A DNA stretch of 29,530 nt. It comes from a virus. The translations under genes were made by a program, and so were the position numbers. The notes beneath the pieces are model-generated. The model did not search any database. It saw only the letters and a list, made by a program, of their open reading frames with translations, and was not told the DNA's origin. This document shows positions 23,102 through 29,530 of this stretch, piece by piece. Every line of letters begins with the position of its first letter. The first letter of the stretch is position 1. Where the stretch lies: IMG/VR virus record IMGVR_UViG_3300035701_001831, positions 1 through 29,530 of that record. One strand, written 5' to 3'.

Positions 23102-24730
23102 ATGATAGTTACTCAAAACGAAAAATTCAAAAGAGGCGACTCGGTAACTGCGGCTAAACTAAACAACATAGTTACTACGGCTACTATTTCAAATGTAAGA
23201 GATGCTGATATAGTCGCTGTCGCTGGTATCCCAGATACAAAGTTAGGAACTATAACTACAGCCAATAAAGTAAATACTACCGCACTTACGGTAACAAGTG
23301 AAACAACTGGAGATATAATCTACGCCAATACCACTACGACGTGGGCGAGACTAGCAAAAGGTACGGCTGGGACTGCGTTAAGTTTACAACACGATACTTA
23401 TAATAAGTTAATGCTACACGGAGATGGGGTAGATTTAACGACAGTTACAACAGGTTGGGATGACAATGTAAGTGCCAAGACAGTTACCAATACCGCCGCT
23501 TATGATACCTATACCAAACTCTGTTCTCACTTTGACGGAGCGAATGGAGCAACAGCCTATACCGACCCCATAGCAGGGGCATATACATTTGTAAGTGGTG
23601 CTAAACTCTCAACAGCCCAGAAGAAATGGACTTCATCTTTATTACTTAATGGCTCAAGTGATTATGTAACCTTACCTGATAGTGCGGATTGGGATTTCGG
23701 AACAGGGGATTTTACAATAGACTGCTGGATATATATCAATACATTAGGTAACCATTTTCATGGTATATGCGGTCAAAATGTAGACATAAACCATAATTGG
23801 CGATTCGGGGTTCATAGTAACGGAGCTATACGTTTGGATTATATTGATGGTGGGTCGGCGATAGCCGCTTTTGCTACTGGAACCATAGCTGCTGGTGCTT
23901 GGACGCATATCGTTGCGGTCAGAAGCAGCGGCGTTATCAAAATATATCAAGATGGGGTTTACAAGACAACAACAGACAATATCAATACTACTAATATGTC
24001 CGATTTTGCCGTAACTTTGAGCGTTGGTATGATGGGGGAGGGGGTAAATAATTATTATTTAGACGGCTACATAGACGAACTCCGTATCTCTAAGGGCATT
24101 GCCCGATGGACTACTGACTTCGCCTATCCCGTTGCCCCATATGGTCAAGTAGTCATATCTACAAATAAACAGCAGTTTGGCACAGGGAGTTTGTTATTTG
24201 ATGGCTCTGGGAGTTATTTAAGCTTAGCGGATAGTGCGGATTGGGATTTTGATGATGCGGCATTTTCTATTGATTGTCAGGTTTACTTTAATGTCATAGG
24301 CAAGATACAGGTTATATGTGGTCAATATGAGGACGCAAATAATTATTGGTTTGTGGAAATAGATGCCGCAAATAAACTTCATCTTAAATTTGTAGATGGT
24401 TCGGCTTCAAAGGGTGATTATATAATGGCAAGTGCGTGGAGTGGTCTTGCTATTAGTACTTGGTATCACTTGGCGTTTGTAAGGTCAACAACCGCCGCAA
24501 AGATATATATAAACGGAGTATCACAAACCCTAACTGAAACAACCGCATTTGGAACTAATGATGTGGGAGATATGGTAGCGGCATTACTTGTGGGACAGCA
24601 AAACTCCATAAGCCACTTTGACGGTTACATAGACGAACTAAGAATATCTAAAGGTGTGGCGAGGTGGACGGCGGACTTCACCGCTCCTACTAAAGCATAC
24701 ACACCATTACCATATTGGGTAGCACCTTAA
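23102..24730 (+). CDS. Tail fibre with two LamG/concanavalin-like domains
   Basis: A 542-residue protein. The ATG at 23102 has AGGAG 4 bases before it and is preferred to one at 23033 inside the previous gene. Residues 1-95 are the fibre motif shared with the preceding protein. About 175-340 and 360-530 form two copies of a LamG-like jelly roll: LLNGSSDYVTLPDSADWDF with FTIDCWIY and YLDGYIDELRISKGIARW, and again LLFDGSGSYLSLADSADWDF with FSIDCQVY and FDGYIDELRISKGVARW. Such domains bind carbohydrates, so this is the best candidate in the window for recognition of host glycans. Confidence 0.85.
   Translation: MIVTQNEKFKRGDSVTAAKLNNIVTTATISNVRDADIVAVAGIPDTKLGTITTANKVNTTALTVTSETTGDIIYANTTTTWARLAKGTAGTALSLQHDTYNKLMLHGDGVDLTTVTTGWDDNVSAKTVTNTAAYDTYTKLCSHFDGANGATAYTDPIAGAYTFVSGAKLSTAQKKWTSSLLLNGSSDYVTLPDSADWDFGTGDFTIDCWIYINTLGNHFHGICGQNVDINHNWRFGVHSNGAIRLDYIDGGSAIAAFATGTIAAGAWTHIVAVRSSGVIKIYQDGVYKTTTDNINTTNMSDFAVTLSVGMMGEGVNNYYLDGYIDELRISKGIARWTTDFAYPVAPYGQVVISTNKQQFGTGSLLFDGSGSYLSLADSADWDFDDAAFSIDCQVYFNVIGKIQVICGQYEDANNYWFVEIDAANKLHLKFVDGSASKGDYIMASAWSGLAISTWYHLAFVRSTTAAKIYINGVSQTLTETTAFGTNDVGDMVAALLVGQQNSISHFDGYIDELRISKGVARWTADFTAPTKAYTPLPYWVAP
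23678..23697 (+). repeat. 20-base direct repeat, copy 1
   Basis: GATAGTGCGGATTGGGATTT occurs here and again at 24230-24249, coding the same DSADWDF-type segment of both LamG-like domains. It reflects internal duplication within the fibre gene. Confidence 0.85.
24230..24249 (+). repeat. 20-base direct repeat, copy 2
   Basis: This is the exact second copy of the 20 bases at 23678-23697, in the second LamG-like domain and 552 bases away. Around it the two domain copies have diverged mainly at third codon positions, so the identical block may be recent conversion or selection on protein sequence. Confidence 0.85.
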
Positions 24731-24740
24731 AAGGAGGATT

Positions 24741-25211
24741 ATGTTTCAGTTATTAGGTAGTTTAATATCAGGTGTTATTTACTCTGTGGCTGGGTGGAAA
24801 TGGAGCTGGATGAGGTCTTATCTTATCTGTCCTTTAATTTTTATCCTAATGATATTTTCTGTAGGATTTACATCATCGCTGTTGTATCCAATTCTATTAA
24901 GTCTTTCGTGGCTTATAGGTTATGGATATAACTCGCCCCTACAGAAGTTCTTTAGGAAACTCGGACTACCTGACTTCCCAAACAAAATAATAACCAGACT
25001 AATAAACGGATTAGTTATTGCTGGAAGTGCCGTAGTAATTCAAGGGTTTTCTTTCTGGTTCTGGGTTAATTTTATTTTATTCGTGCCTTTGTATGTTTGG
25101 TTAGGTGCGTTTAATCCCTGTAAGAACTGGCTTAAAATTGAAGCGGCTCGCTGGGAAGAATTCTTTATCGGTGCGACTTCGGTTCTAATTCCTTTCTATA
25201 TGATATGGTAG
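24741..25211 (+). CDS. Multi-spanning membrane protein
   Basis: A 156-residue hydrophobic protein with AAGGAGG just before the ATG. By eye it has four to six membrane segments: residues 3-20, about 27-45, 46-62, 88-105, 106-125 and a short one at the end (SVLIPFYMIW), with two charged loops (QKFFRKLGLPDFPNK and NPCKNWLKIEAARWEE). It sits between fibre and internal virion genes. Possible roles are a holin or other inner-membrane protein of lysis, or superinfection exclusion. No family is recognised. It overlaps the next gene by 7 bases. Confidence 0.7.
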   Translation: MFQLLGSLISGVIYSVAGWKWSWMRSYLICPLIFILMIFSVGFTSSLLYPILLSLSWLIGYGYNSPLQKFFRKLGLPDFPNKIITRLINGLVIAGSAVVIQGFSFWFWVNFILFVPLYVWLGAFNPCKNWLKIEAARWEEFFIGATSVLIPFYMIW

Positions 25212-25477
25212 TCGCCCATTATAGGGATGATGGATTTTGTGATTCTTGGGCTGAATATTATATCGTCAATCAAGACGGGAGTTTTAACGAACAAGGTATA
25301 TATGCTTTCGTAAGGGAATTATGGATACACCCCACAGCAAAACAAATGAAAGTTGAATTTATAAAACAAGAACACATAAAATATCCTCAAGTGAAGTGGT
25401 TATATTTTGAACGCAGAAAACATAATAGAATAAGAATTTATCCAATAGAGTGGTTGTATAAAAGGAGGAAGTTTTAA
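25205..25477 (+). CDS. Small protein, degenerate GNAT-like virion accessory
   Basis: A 90-residue protein containing AFVRELWIHPTAKQM followed by KWLYFERRKHNRIRIYPIEW. This pairing recalls the small GNAT-fold proteins found near internal virion genes of T7-like podoviruses. The usual acetyl-CoA loop (Q/RxxGxG/A) is missing, so enzymatic acetyl transfer is unlikely. The N-terminus is acidic and aromatic (HYRDDGFCDSWAEYY). It overlaps the membrane-protein gene by 7 bases and shares a base with the following ATG. The similarity is weak and needs a profile search. Confidence 0.6.
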   Translation: MVVAHYRDDGFCDSWAEYYIVNQDGSFNEQGIYAFVRELWIHPTAKQMKVEFIKQEHIKYPQVKWLYFERRKHNRIRIYPIEWLYKRRKF

Positions 25478-26151
25478 TGGGAAGTGGCGGCGGACAATCA
25501 GCACCTACACCCCCACCTGCTCCAACAGCAACGAGCAGTATGGCGGACTGGGTTCAGAACTATCCAGAAGTTTTTAGAATGCAACAACAGTATGCACCAC
25601 AAGAAGCGGCACAACAAGTAGCGTTAGCACAGCAATACGCCCAGCCTCTCGCACAGGCTTATAAGAGTGCCCAAGAGACAATGTATCCCCAAGAGACCGC
25701 TATGACCAGCACCCTTAATCAACAGGCACAAGAGGGTATGACAAGCGAAGTCCCGCAGTGGATGAGAGATGAATACCTTTCAGGTGTGAACTCTAACTTA
25801 GGGACAAACGTAGGCTCTCCGCTTGGTGCTGATTATGTTTCAAGAGGATTGATGCAACAGAAGCAAGGATGGGGCGACTATTATCGTAATATGGGATTGT
25901 CAATAACTGGTAGACAGCCCATAGCAACTGCACAAGCACCTCAATATACTAATCAGATGCAAGGTTATACCCCACAAGGAGTGGGACAATTTAACCAACA
26001 GGGCTACGGAACAGCCGCAGGAATATATGGAAACCAAGCAAATAACTATACATCTATGCAACAGTATAACCCTTGGATGAACGTGGCTGGAAGTTTGGCA
26101 GGTGGAATTGGTGGGGGATTAACAAGTAAGTGGATGTATGGGGGTAAATAA
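25477..26151 (+). CDS. Gln/Gly-rich putative internal virion protein
   Basis: A 224-residue protein with AAGGAGG upstream. It starts MGSGGGQSAPTPPPAP, a Gly/Pro linker. A helical Gln/Ala-rich stretch then follows (about 35-70, with VALAQQYAQPLAQAYKSAQE), then a Gly/Gln/Tyr-rich part and an end with AGSLAGGIGGGLTSKWMYG, which may be membrane-active. Proteins of this composition are coded just before the ejection proteins of many podoviruses and travel inside the head or tail. There are no enzymatic motifs. Confidence 0.65.
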   Translation: MGSGGGQSAPTPPPAPTATSSMADWVQNYPEVFRMQQQYAPQEAAQQVALAQQYAQPLAQAYKSAQETMYPQETAMTSTLNQQAQEGMTSEVPQWMRDEYLSGVNSNLGTNVGSPLGADYVSRGLMQQKQGWGDYYRNMGLSITGRQPIATAQAPQYTNQMQGYTPQGVGQFNQQGYGTAAGIYGNQANNYTSMQQYNPWMNVAGSLAGGIGGGLTSKWMYGGK

Positions 26152-26153
26152 GA

Positions 26154-27041
26154 ATGGCTAATTGGGGAGAAAGTTTCGGAGAATCATTCAACCAAGGAAT
26201 GAAACTTGGTTTTGAAAAGTGGAAACAACAGCAAGAGAATGACCCTACTGTAATTGCTAACAAAGCAAAAGCAACCATGCAGGGTTATCTACAGGCACAG
26301 CAAGTAATTGGTGGGGATAACACAACCGCAGACCCTAATGCGGAGGATTTTAAATCTAAAATATTCAAAGATTGGGGTATACCAGAAAAAGACTTGGACA
26401 AATATGACATTACCCCAAAACTTACCATATTTAAGGGTATGCCACAAAAGACATTTGTTCCTACTCCCAAGACTGGACAAAAGGTAAAAGTTCCAGCGAG
26501 ACAGCTTGAATTATTGCAAGATACTATTGATATTGTAAATGGTATGGATAATCTCTCGAAAGAATTGGGTGTTGAGGGTTACAAAATTGGTGCAGGAAGT
26601 CCTCGTTTTTGGAAGGGCGGTATAGGTAATATTTCAATGTATTTAAAGGGGTCGGATAAAGAAAGTTCCTTTAAGGCGGCTACGGATAGATATTTTCAAA
26701 AATACAGAAAAATCACTACGGGTGTTCAGGCAGGTTATCCTGAATTACAATGGCTCTCTGCCGATGTACCCTCTACAGACATAGACAGACCAGACCAGTT
26801 TATTAGTAAAGCTAAAATGGTCAGGGAAACAAATCTCGAAAACGCCAAGAATATGTTAGAGACATTAAAAAGTGCTGGTTACAATGTTGAGAACTTTGAA
26901 AAACAATTAAATAAACTGGGTGGAGTAGCGGAAGTTCCTAAAGAATTACAACCAATGGTTGATTCATATATGAAGAAATATCCCAATCGTTCCCAAGAAG
27001 AAATAGTCAAAGCAATGCAGAAAAAGGGACTACTTAAATGA
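26154..27041 (+). CDS. Putative internal/ejection virion protein
   Basis: A 295-residue soluble protein starting ANWGESFGESFNQGMKLGF, a pattern (aromatic-Gly with short helices) often seen at the N-terminus of internal phage proteins. The middle is charged and helical. The end, PMVDSYMKKYPNRSQEEIVK followed by AMQKKGLLK, forms a small helix-turn-helix-like motif frequently present at the C-terminus of phage virion proteins. GGGGG with TAA precedes the ATG. Its stop overlaps the next gene's start (ATGA), so the two are made together. No certain family. Confidence 0.65.
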   Translation: MANWGESFGESFNQGMKLGFEKWKQQQENDPTVIANKAKATMQGYLQAQQVIGGDNTTADPNAEDFKSKIFKDWGIPEKDLDKYDITPKLTIFKGMPQKTFVPTPKTGQKVKVPARQLELLQDTIDIVNGMDNLSKELGVEGYKIGAGSPRFWKGGIGNISMYLKGSDKESSFKAATDRYFQKYRKITTGVQAGYPELQWLSADVPSTDIDRPDQFISKAKMVRETNLENAKNMLETLKSAGYNVENFEKQLNKLGGVAEVPKELQPMVDSYMKKYPNRSQEEIVKAMQKKGLLK

Positions 27042-28207
27042 GTGGTAAGTTAGATGAGTTAGAATTTGAAAATCCAGAACTTGAGTTTGACACTCCTGAA
27101 TTAGATTTTGGTAGTGCTACTAAGGTTGCTCCACAGCCTGAACGGGGCGGAATCGGTGGTTTTCTAAACGATGCCTTTAATCGTGTTCCTGCTGGAATAA
27201 GGTCTACCCTTGGTGGTAAGGGGTATATGGCTGGCTATAACGAACCCCAGAATGTTCCGTCTATACAGAATACTATGCTTGACAAGTATTATGGAATGGT
27301 CGGACAGCAAGCACAGAAAATGCCAGACAGGTTTCAACAGCAAGCCCATATAGGCGTATCCTCTTTGGGTGGTTTGGGTATTTCTGCTATTGGATACGGT
27401 GCTGATATTGTAACTAATCCCGCAGAATTGTTAACAATACTCGGTAGTGGTAAAGCACTAAAGATGATTGCACCAACCCCTGTTGGTAAAGCATTGGGGA
27501 GATTTCTTAATAAGCCAAGAAAGTTTCTAAAATTTGGTAGAGATGCTGTATTAGATACTGCTACTAAGGGAGTTGCTGGAATAAATAAACTGGATGATAT
27601 TGCTGGACAAAAATACGAAAAATCTCTATTAAGTATCAAAGGAAAAACTGATAAACTTAAACCCATATCTGACGCAATAATAGAAACCAAAGCAACCTTC
27701 CCCGATGAAACATTTCCAATGCTAACAAAGGTTGAAGATAGATTAGCCGCAACTAACTCATTAGACGCAGTAGAACTTAGGAACCTAAAACAAGAGATTA
27801 AGAGGGTTATACCTAAAGGAGTATTTAAGGGTGTTGCGGATGCTACTCCACAGCAAGCGTATCAACTTCGTGTCTATAATGCAATAGACGATGCGTTGGT
27901 AGATTTGGGTGGAGATAAGTATGTTGGAATGAAAAAAGATTATAGCGATTGGAAAACCATAGCAGGGGACTCTTATAAAGCATTAACCGAGGGTGGAAGA
28001 CCAAGTGATACAAGATTAAGAAACTGGTTCGGTTATGGACTTCCTCGCAGAGAGTTTAAGGCACTTGAAAAAGCAAGTGGTATGTTACCACCCAAAGAAC
28101 AGTTTATGCAAGATTTCTTGGCGTGGAAAAGAGGACAAACCGCTAAGGGTGCGGCGGCTGGTATAGGAACCTATATGCTCTATAGAAAATTATCTGGTGG
28201 TCGTTAA
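27038..28207 (+). CDS. Putative ejection protein, helical with amphipathic core
   Basis: A 389-residue protein. An acidic N-terminus (SGKLDELEFENPELEFDTPE) is followed by a Gly/Pro-rich region at about 40-75. A hydrophobic stretch near residues 108-145 (ISAIGYGADIVTNPAELLTI) looks like an amphipathic or membrane-interacting segment. The remainder is a long helical part ending in a short hydrophobic element (AAAGIGTYMLYRKL). Internal proteins that form an envelope-crossing channel at DNA entry have this kind of build, and gene order agrees. The next 103 bases have no + strand gene. Confidence 0.65.
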   Translation: MSGKLDELEFENPELEFDTPELDFGSATKVAPQPERGGIGGFLNDAFNRVPAGIRSTLGGKGYMAGYNEPQNVPSIQNTMLDKYYGMVGQQAQKMPDRFQQQAHIGVSSLGGLGISAIGYGADIVTNPAELLTILGSGKALKMIAPTPVGKALGRFLNKPRKFLKFGRDAVLDTATKGVAGINKLDDIAGQKYEKSLLSIKGKTDKLKPISDAIIETKATFPDETFPMLTKVEDRLAATNSLDAVELRNLKQEIKRVIPKGVFKGVADATPQQAYQLRVYNAIDDALVDLGGDKYVGMKKDYSDWKTIAGDSYKALTEGGRPSDTRLRNWFGYGLPRREFKALEKASGMLPPKEQFMQDFLAWKRGQTAKGAAAGIGTYMLYRKLSGGR

Positions 28208-28310
28208 AAGGTTCCCCTGCAAAAACTCACCAATAAATATAAAACTAAAATTCCCAGTAATCCTGCGTAGATAATATCCATAGTTAAACTATACCACAAG
28301 AAAGCGAATA

Positions 28311-28670
28311 ATGCAAGACCTACTACAGTCAGCGATAACAAAGATACGCACGAAGATTTCTCCCAATATTCAGTCTAAGGGTGTCTTTATTCCCGAAGAA
28401 GAATATCGTAGTCTTTGTCCTATGTTGGATATATTCGACGATGCCGACGAGGATGAGTTAACTAGGACTAAGTTTATCTATGAATTCTTGGGCGAAAACC
28501 CTAAAGACAAACTCCTTTCTATATATACAAAATTAGGACAAACCCCTCCTAATGAAAGAAAAATAGACAGAGTATATAGATACTGTAGGCTCCAAGAACA
28601 ATCTAACAAAGCACTAACAAGATACGAACAACTACAGGGTGATATAAATGCGATTAGCAGTAATAGATGA
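28311..28670 (+). CDS. Small helical protein of unknown function
   Basis: A 119-residue protein with only a weak ribosome binding site. The middle is acidic (LDIFDDADEDELTRTKFIYE) and both ends are basic/helical, with no hydrophobic segment and two Cys. It is the first gene after the 103-base gap that follows the ejection-type genes, and ends 23 bases inside the next small gene, implying coupling. An assembly or chaperone role is possible, but nothing identifies it. Confidence 0.6.
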   Translation: MQDLLQSAITKIRTKISPNIQSKGVFIPEEEYRSLCPMLDIFDDADEDELTRTKFIYEFLGENPKDKLLSIYTKLGQTPPNERKIDRVYRYCRLQEQSNKALTRYEQLQGDINAISSNR

Positions 28671-28809
28671 GAATGACCAATCAATAGTAGAATACTCCGA
28701 AGAAGTCTTCCTAAAGCTACTAATCAAATATCACGAAGTCCATAAGAATATAGAAAAAGCATTTAACCAACTATCCCAAGATTTAAGAGATAAGGTAAAT
28801 AACAGATGA
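28648..28809 (+). CDS. 53-residue small charged protein
   Basis: The frame from ATG 28648 to TGA 28807-28809 has AGGGTG about 7 bases upstream. It encodes MRLAVIDENDQSIVEYSEEV and then a single basic-acidic helix (about residues 20-53). It starts 23 bases inside the preceding gene, and its stop overlaps the next start (ATGA). Nothing else occupies 28671-28805, which supports it as a real gene. The function is unknown. Confidence 0.6.
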   Translation: MRLAVIDENDQSIVEYSEEVFLKLLIKYHEVHKNIEKAFNQLSQDLRDKVNNR

Positions 28810-29090
28810 AAGAGATAGGTCGTGGAGTAGTACTATATAACAAGGTAATGACCTTGGCTGATACCGAATACTCTCAAACCCTACCAGAGGGGACGGTCAA
28901 GATTTTAATTCAGAATAGGGGATTATACGATACTAAGGTTAGTTTTGCTTCAAGTACAAGCGGAACTAACTATATGACTATAAGGTCTAATGCAGTATAT
29001 TATGAGGATATGATAAATATGTCGAGGACTTTGTATTTTCAATGTCCATCAGCGGCTCAAACATTAGAAATAATAGTGTGGGTAAAATAA
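28806..29090 (+). CDS. Small beta-rich putative virion protein
   Basis: A 94-residue protein with beta-strand alternation throughout: VVLYNKVMTLADTEYSQTLP, TVKILIQNRG, VSFASSTSGTNYMTI and a final TLEIIVWVK. This is the look of small phage head- or tail-surface proteins with a jelly-roll or OB-like fold. No catalytic motif is seen. Its ATG overlaps the stop of the gene before, and it is followed one base after the stop by another fibre-like gene, so it probably belongs to the tail or fibre block. Confidence 0.6.
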   Translation: MKEIGRGVVLYNKVMTLADTEYSQTLPEGTVKILIQNRGLYDTKVSFASSTSGTNYMTIRSNAVYYEDMINMSRTLYFQCPSAAQTLEIIVWVK

Positions 29091-29091
29091 A

Positions 29092-29530
29092 ATGCCAATT
29101 AGATTAGGAACAACTCCAGAAACCGACCCTCTTGCTTGGCTTAAAGCCACCGCCCAAACAGGTCTTACAGGCGATAAAACAGGAATATTTAATATTGATA
29201 CAGGTACAGGCACGGGGACATTCGGCTCAGTAGTAATACCTACAGTCTTTACCGCAATGACTGAACCATCTGGATTTGTGGATAGAACTGCAACATTAAG
29301 TTTCGTAGACGCTACAAGAGTGTTTACCATCACAGGCAATCACGATATTTATATCAATGGAGTTAAGACTTCCAAGACTACCACTTCAATTACAATAGAT
29401 GATGCAACGGGAATGAATTGGGTTTACTATAATGCCTCTGGAGTTCTTTCACAGGCAACTTCTATTCCCTCGTTTGCGTTGCCTTTAATAGCCACAGTCT
29501 ATTATAACACGGTGACTGATAAGGGTCTTT
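29092..29530 (+). CDS. Fibre-like protein, N-terminal part, runs off the window
   Basis: Open from the ATG at 29092 to the end of the window (146 codons). The N-terminus PIRLGTTPETDPLAWLKATA is followed by Thr/Gly/Ser-rich beta segments with GTGTGTFGSVVIP, FTITGNHDIYINGVKT, SITIDDATGMNWVYYN and LSQATSIPSFALPLIATVYY. This resembles phage tail-fibre or baseplate-type repeats found in Thr-rich virion proteins. Its start follows the preceding stop by one base. The remainder and any receptor-binding tip are beyond the window. Confidence 0.7.
   Translation, partial: MPIRLGTTPETDPLAWLKATAQTGLTGDKTGIFNIDTGTGTGTFGSVVIPTVFTAMTEPSGFVDRTATLSFVDATRVFTITGNHDIYINGVKTSKTTTSITIDDATGMNWVYYNASGVLSQATSIPSFALPLIATVYYNTVTDKGL

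Overview
This window is a stretch of a tailed bacteriophage genome (or a closely related prophage or metagenomic phage contig), AT-rich, with every well-supported gene on the + strand, little intergenic DNA and many 1-150 base gene overlaps. Strong AGGAGG-type ribosome binding sites and use of ATG, TTG and GTG starts indicate a bacterial host, which I cannot name. The order terminase, portal, scaffold, DUF5309/SU10-type major capsid, connector/adaptor, nozzle-like protein, fibres and internal virion proteins is that of a podovirus-type virion with a short tail. This rests on motif recognition only.

Layout: 1-141 is the tail of an upstream gene. 142-905 holds a gap and two small Cys-rich proteins. 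906-2222 is a B12-binding-type radical SAM enzyme. 2215-9019 is the packaging and head module: small ORF, TerL, HNH nuclease, portal, a small protein, a 13-codon lysine-rich mini-ORF coupled to a SleB-like wall hydrolase, scaffold and major capsid. 9064-20536 is an 11.5 kb glycan cassette inside the late operon. 20533-29530 resumes virion genes: adaptor, nozzle-like protein, two paralogous fibre proteins (one with duplicated LamG-like domains), a membrane protein, presumed internal/ejection proteins and the start of another fibre-like gene.

The cassette resembles bacterial nonulosonic-acid (pseudaminic/legionaminic-like sugar) and flagellin/O-antigen glycan loci. It encodes a PseB-like nucleotide-sugar 4,6-dehydratase, a class III PLP aminotransferase, a GNAT acetyltransferase, a NeuB-type synthase core lacking the SAF domain, an SpsF-type cytidylyltransferase and a Gfo/Idh/MocA oxidoreductase. 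It also encodes a formyltransferase-like protein, a PIG-L deacetylase, a DUF4910-like zinc hydrolase, two SAM methyltransferases and two GT-B-like glycosyltransferases. Inferred flow: nucleotide sugar, 4-keto-6-deoxy sugar, 4-amino sugar, N-acyl sugar, condensation with PEP, CMP activation, then transfer, with O-/N-methylation and N-acyl remodelling. No UDP-sugar hydrolase/epimerase (PseG or NeuC) is recognised with confidence.

In the middle of the cassette lies a Ser/Thr/Gly/Ala-rich virion-like protein (15362-15892) with a strong ribosome binding site. Because the cassette is translationally coupled to virion genes on both sides, the most interesting hypothesis is that the phage makes and attaches its own nonulosonate-type glycan late in infection, either to its virion (perhaps to this protein) or to the host surface.
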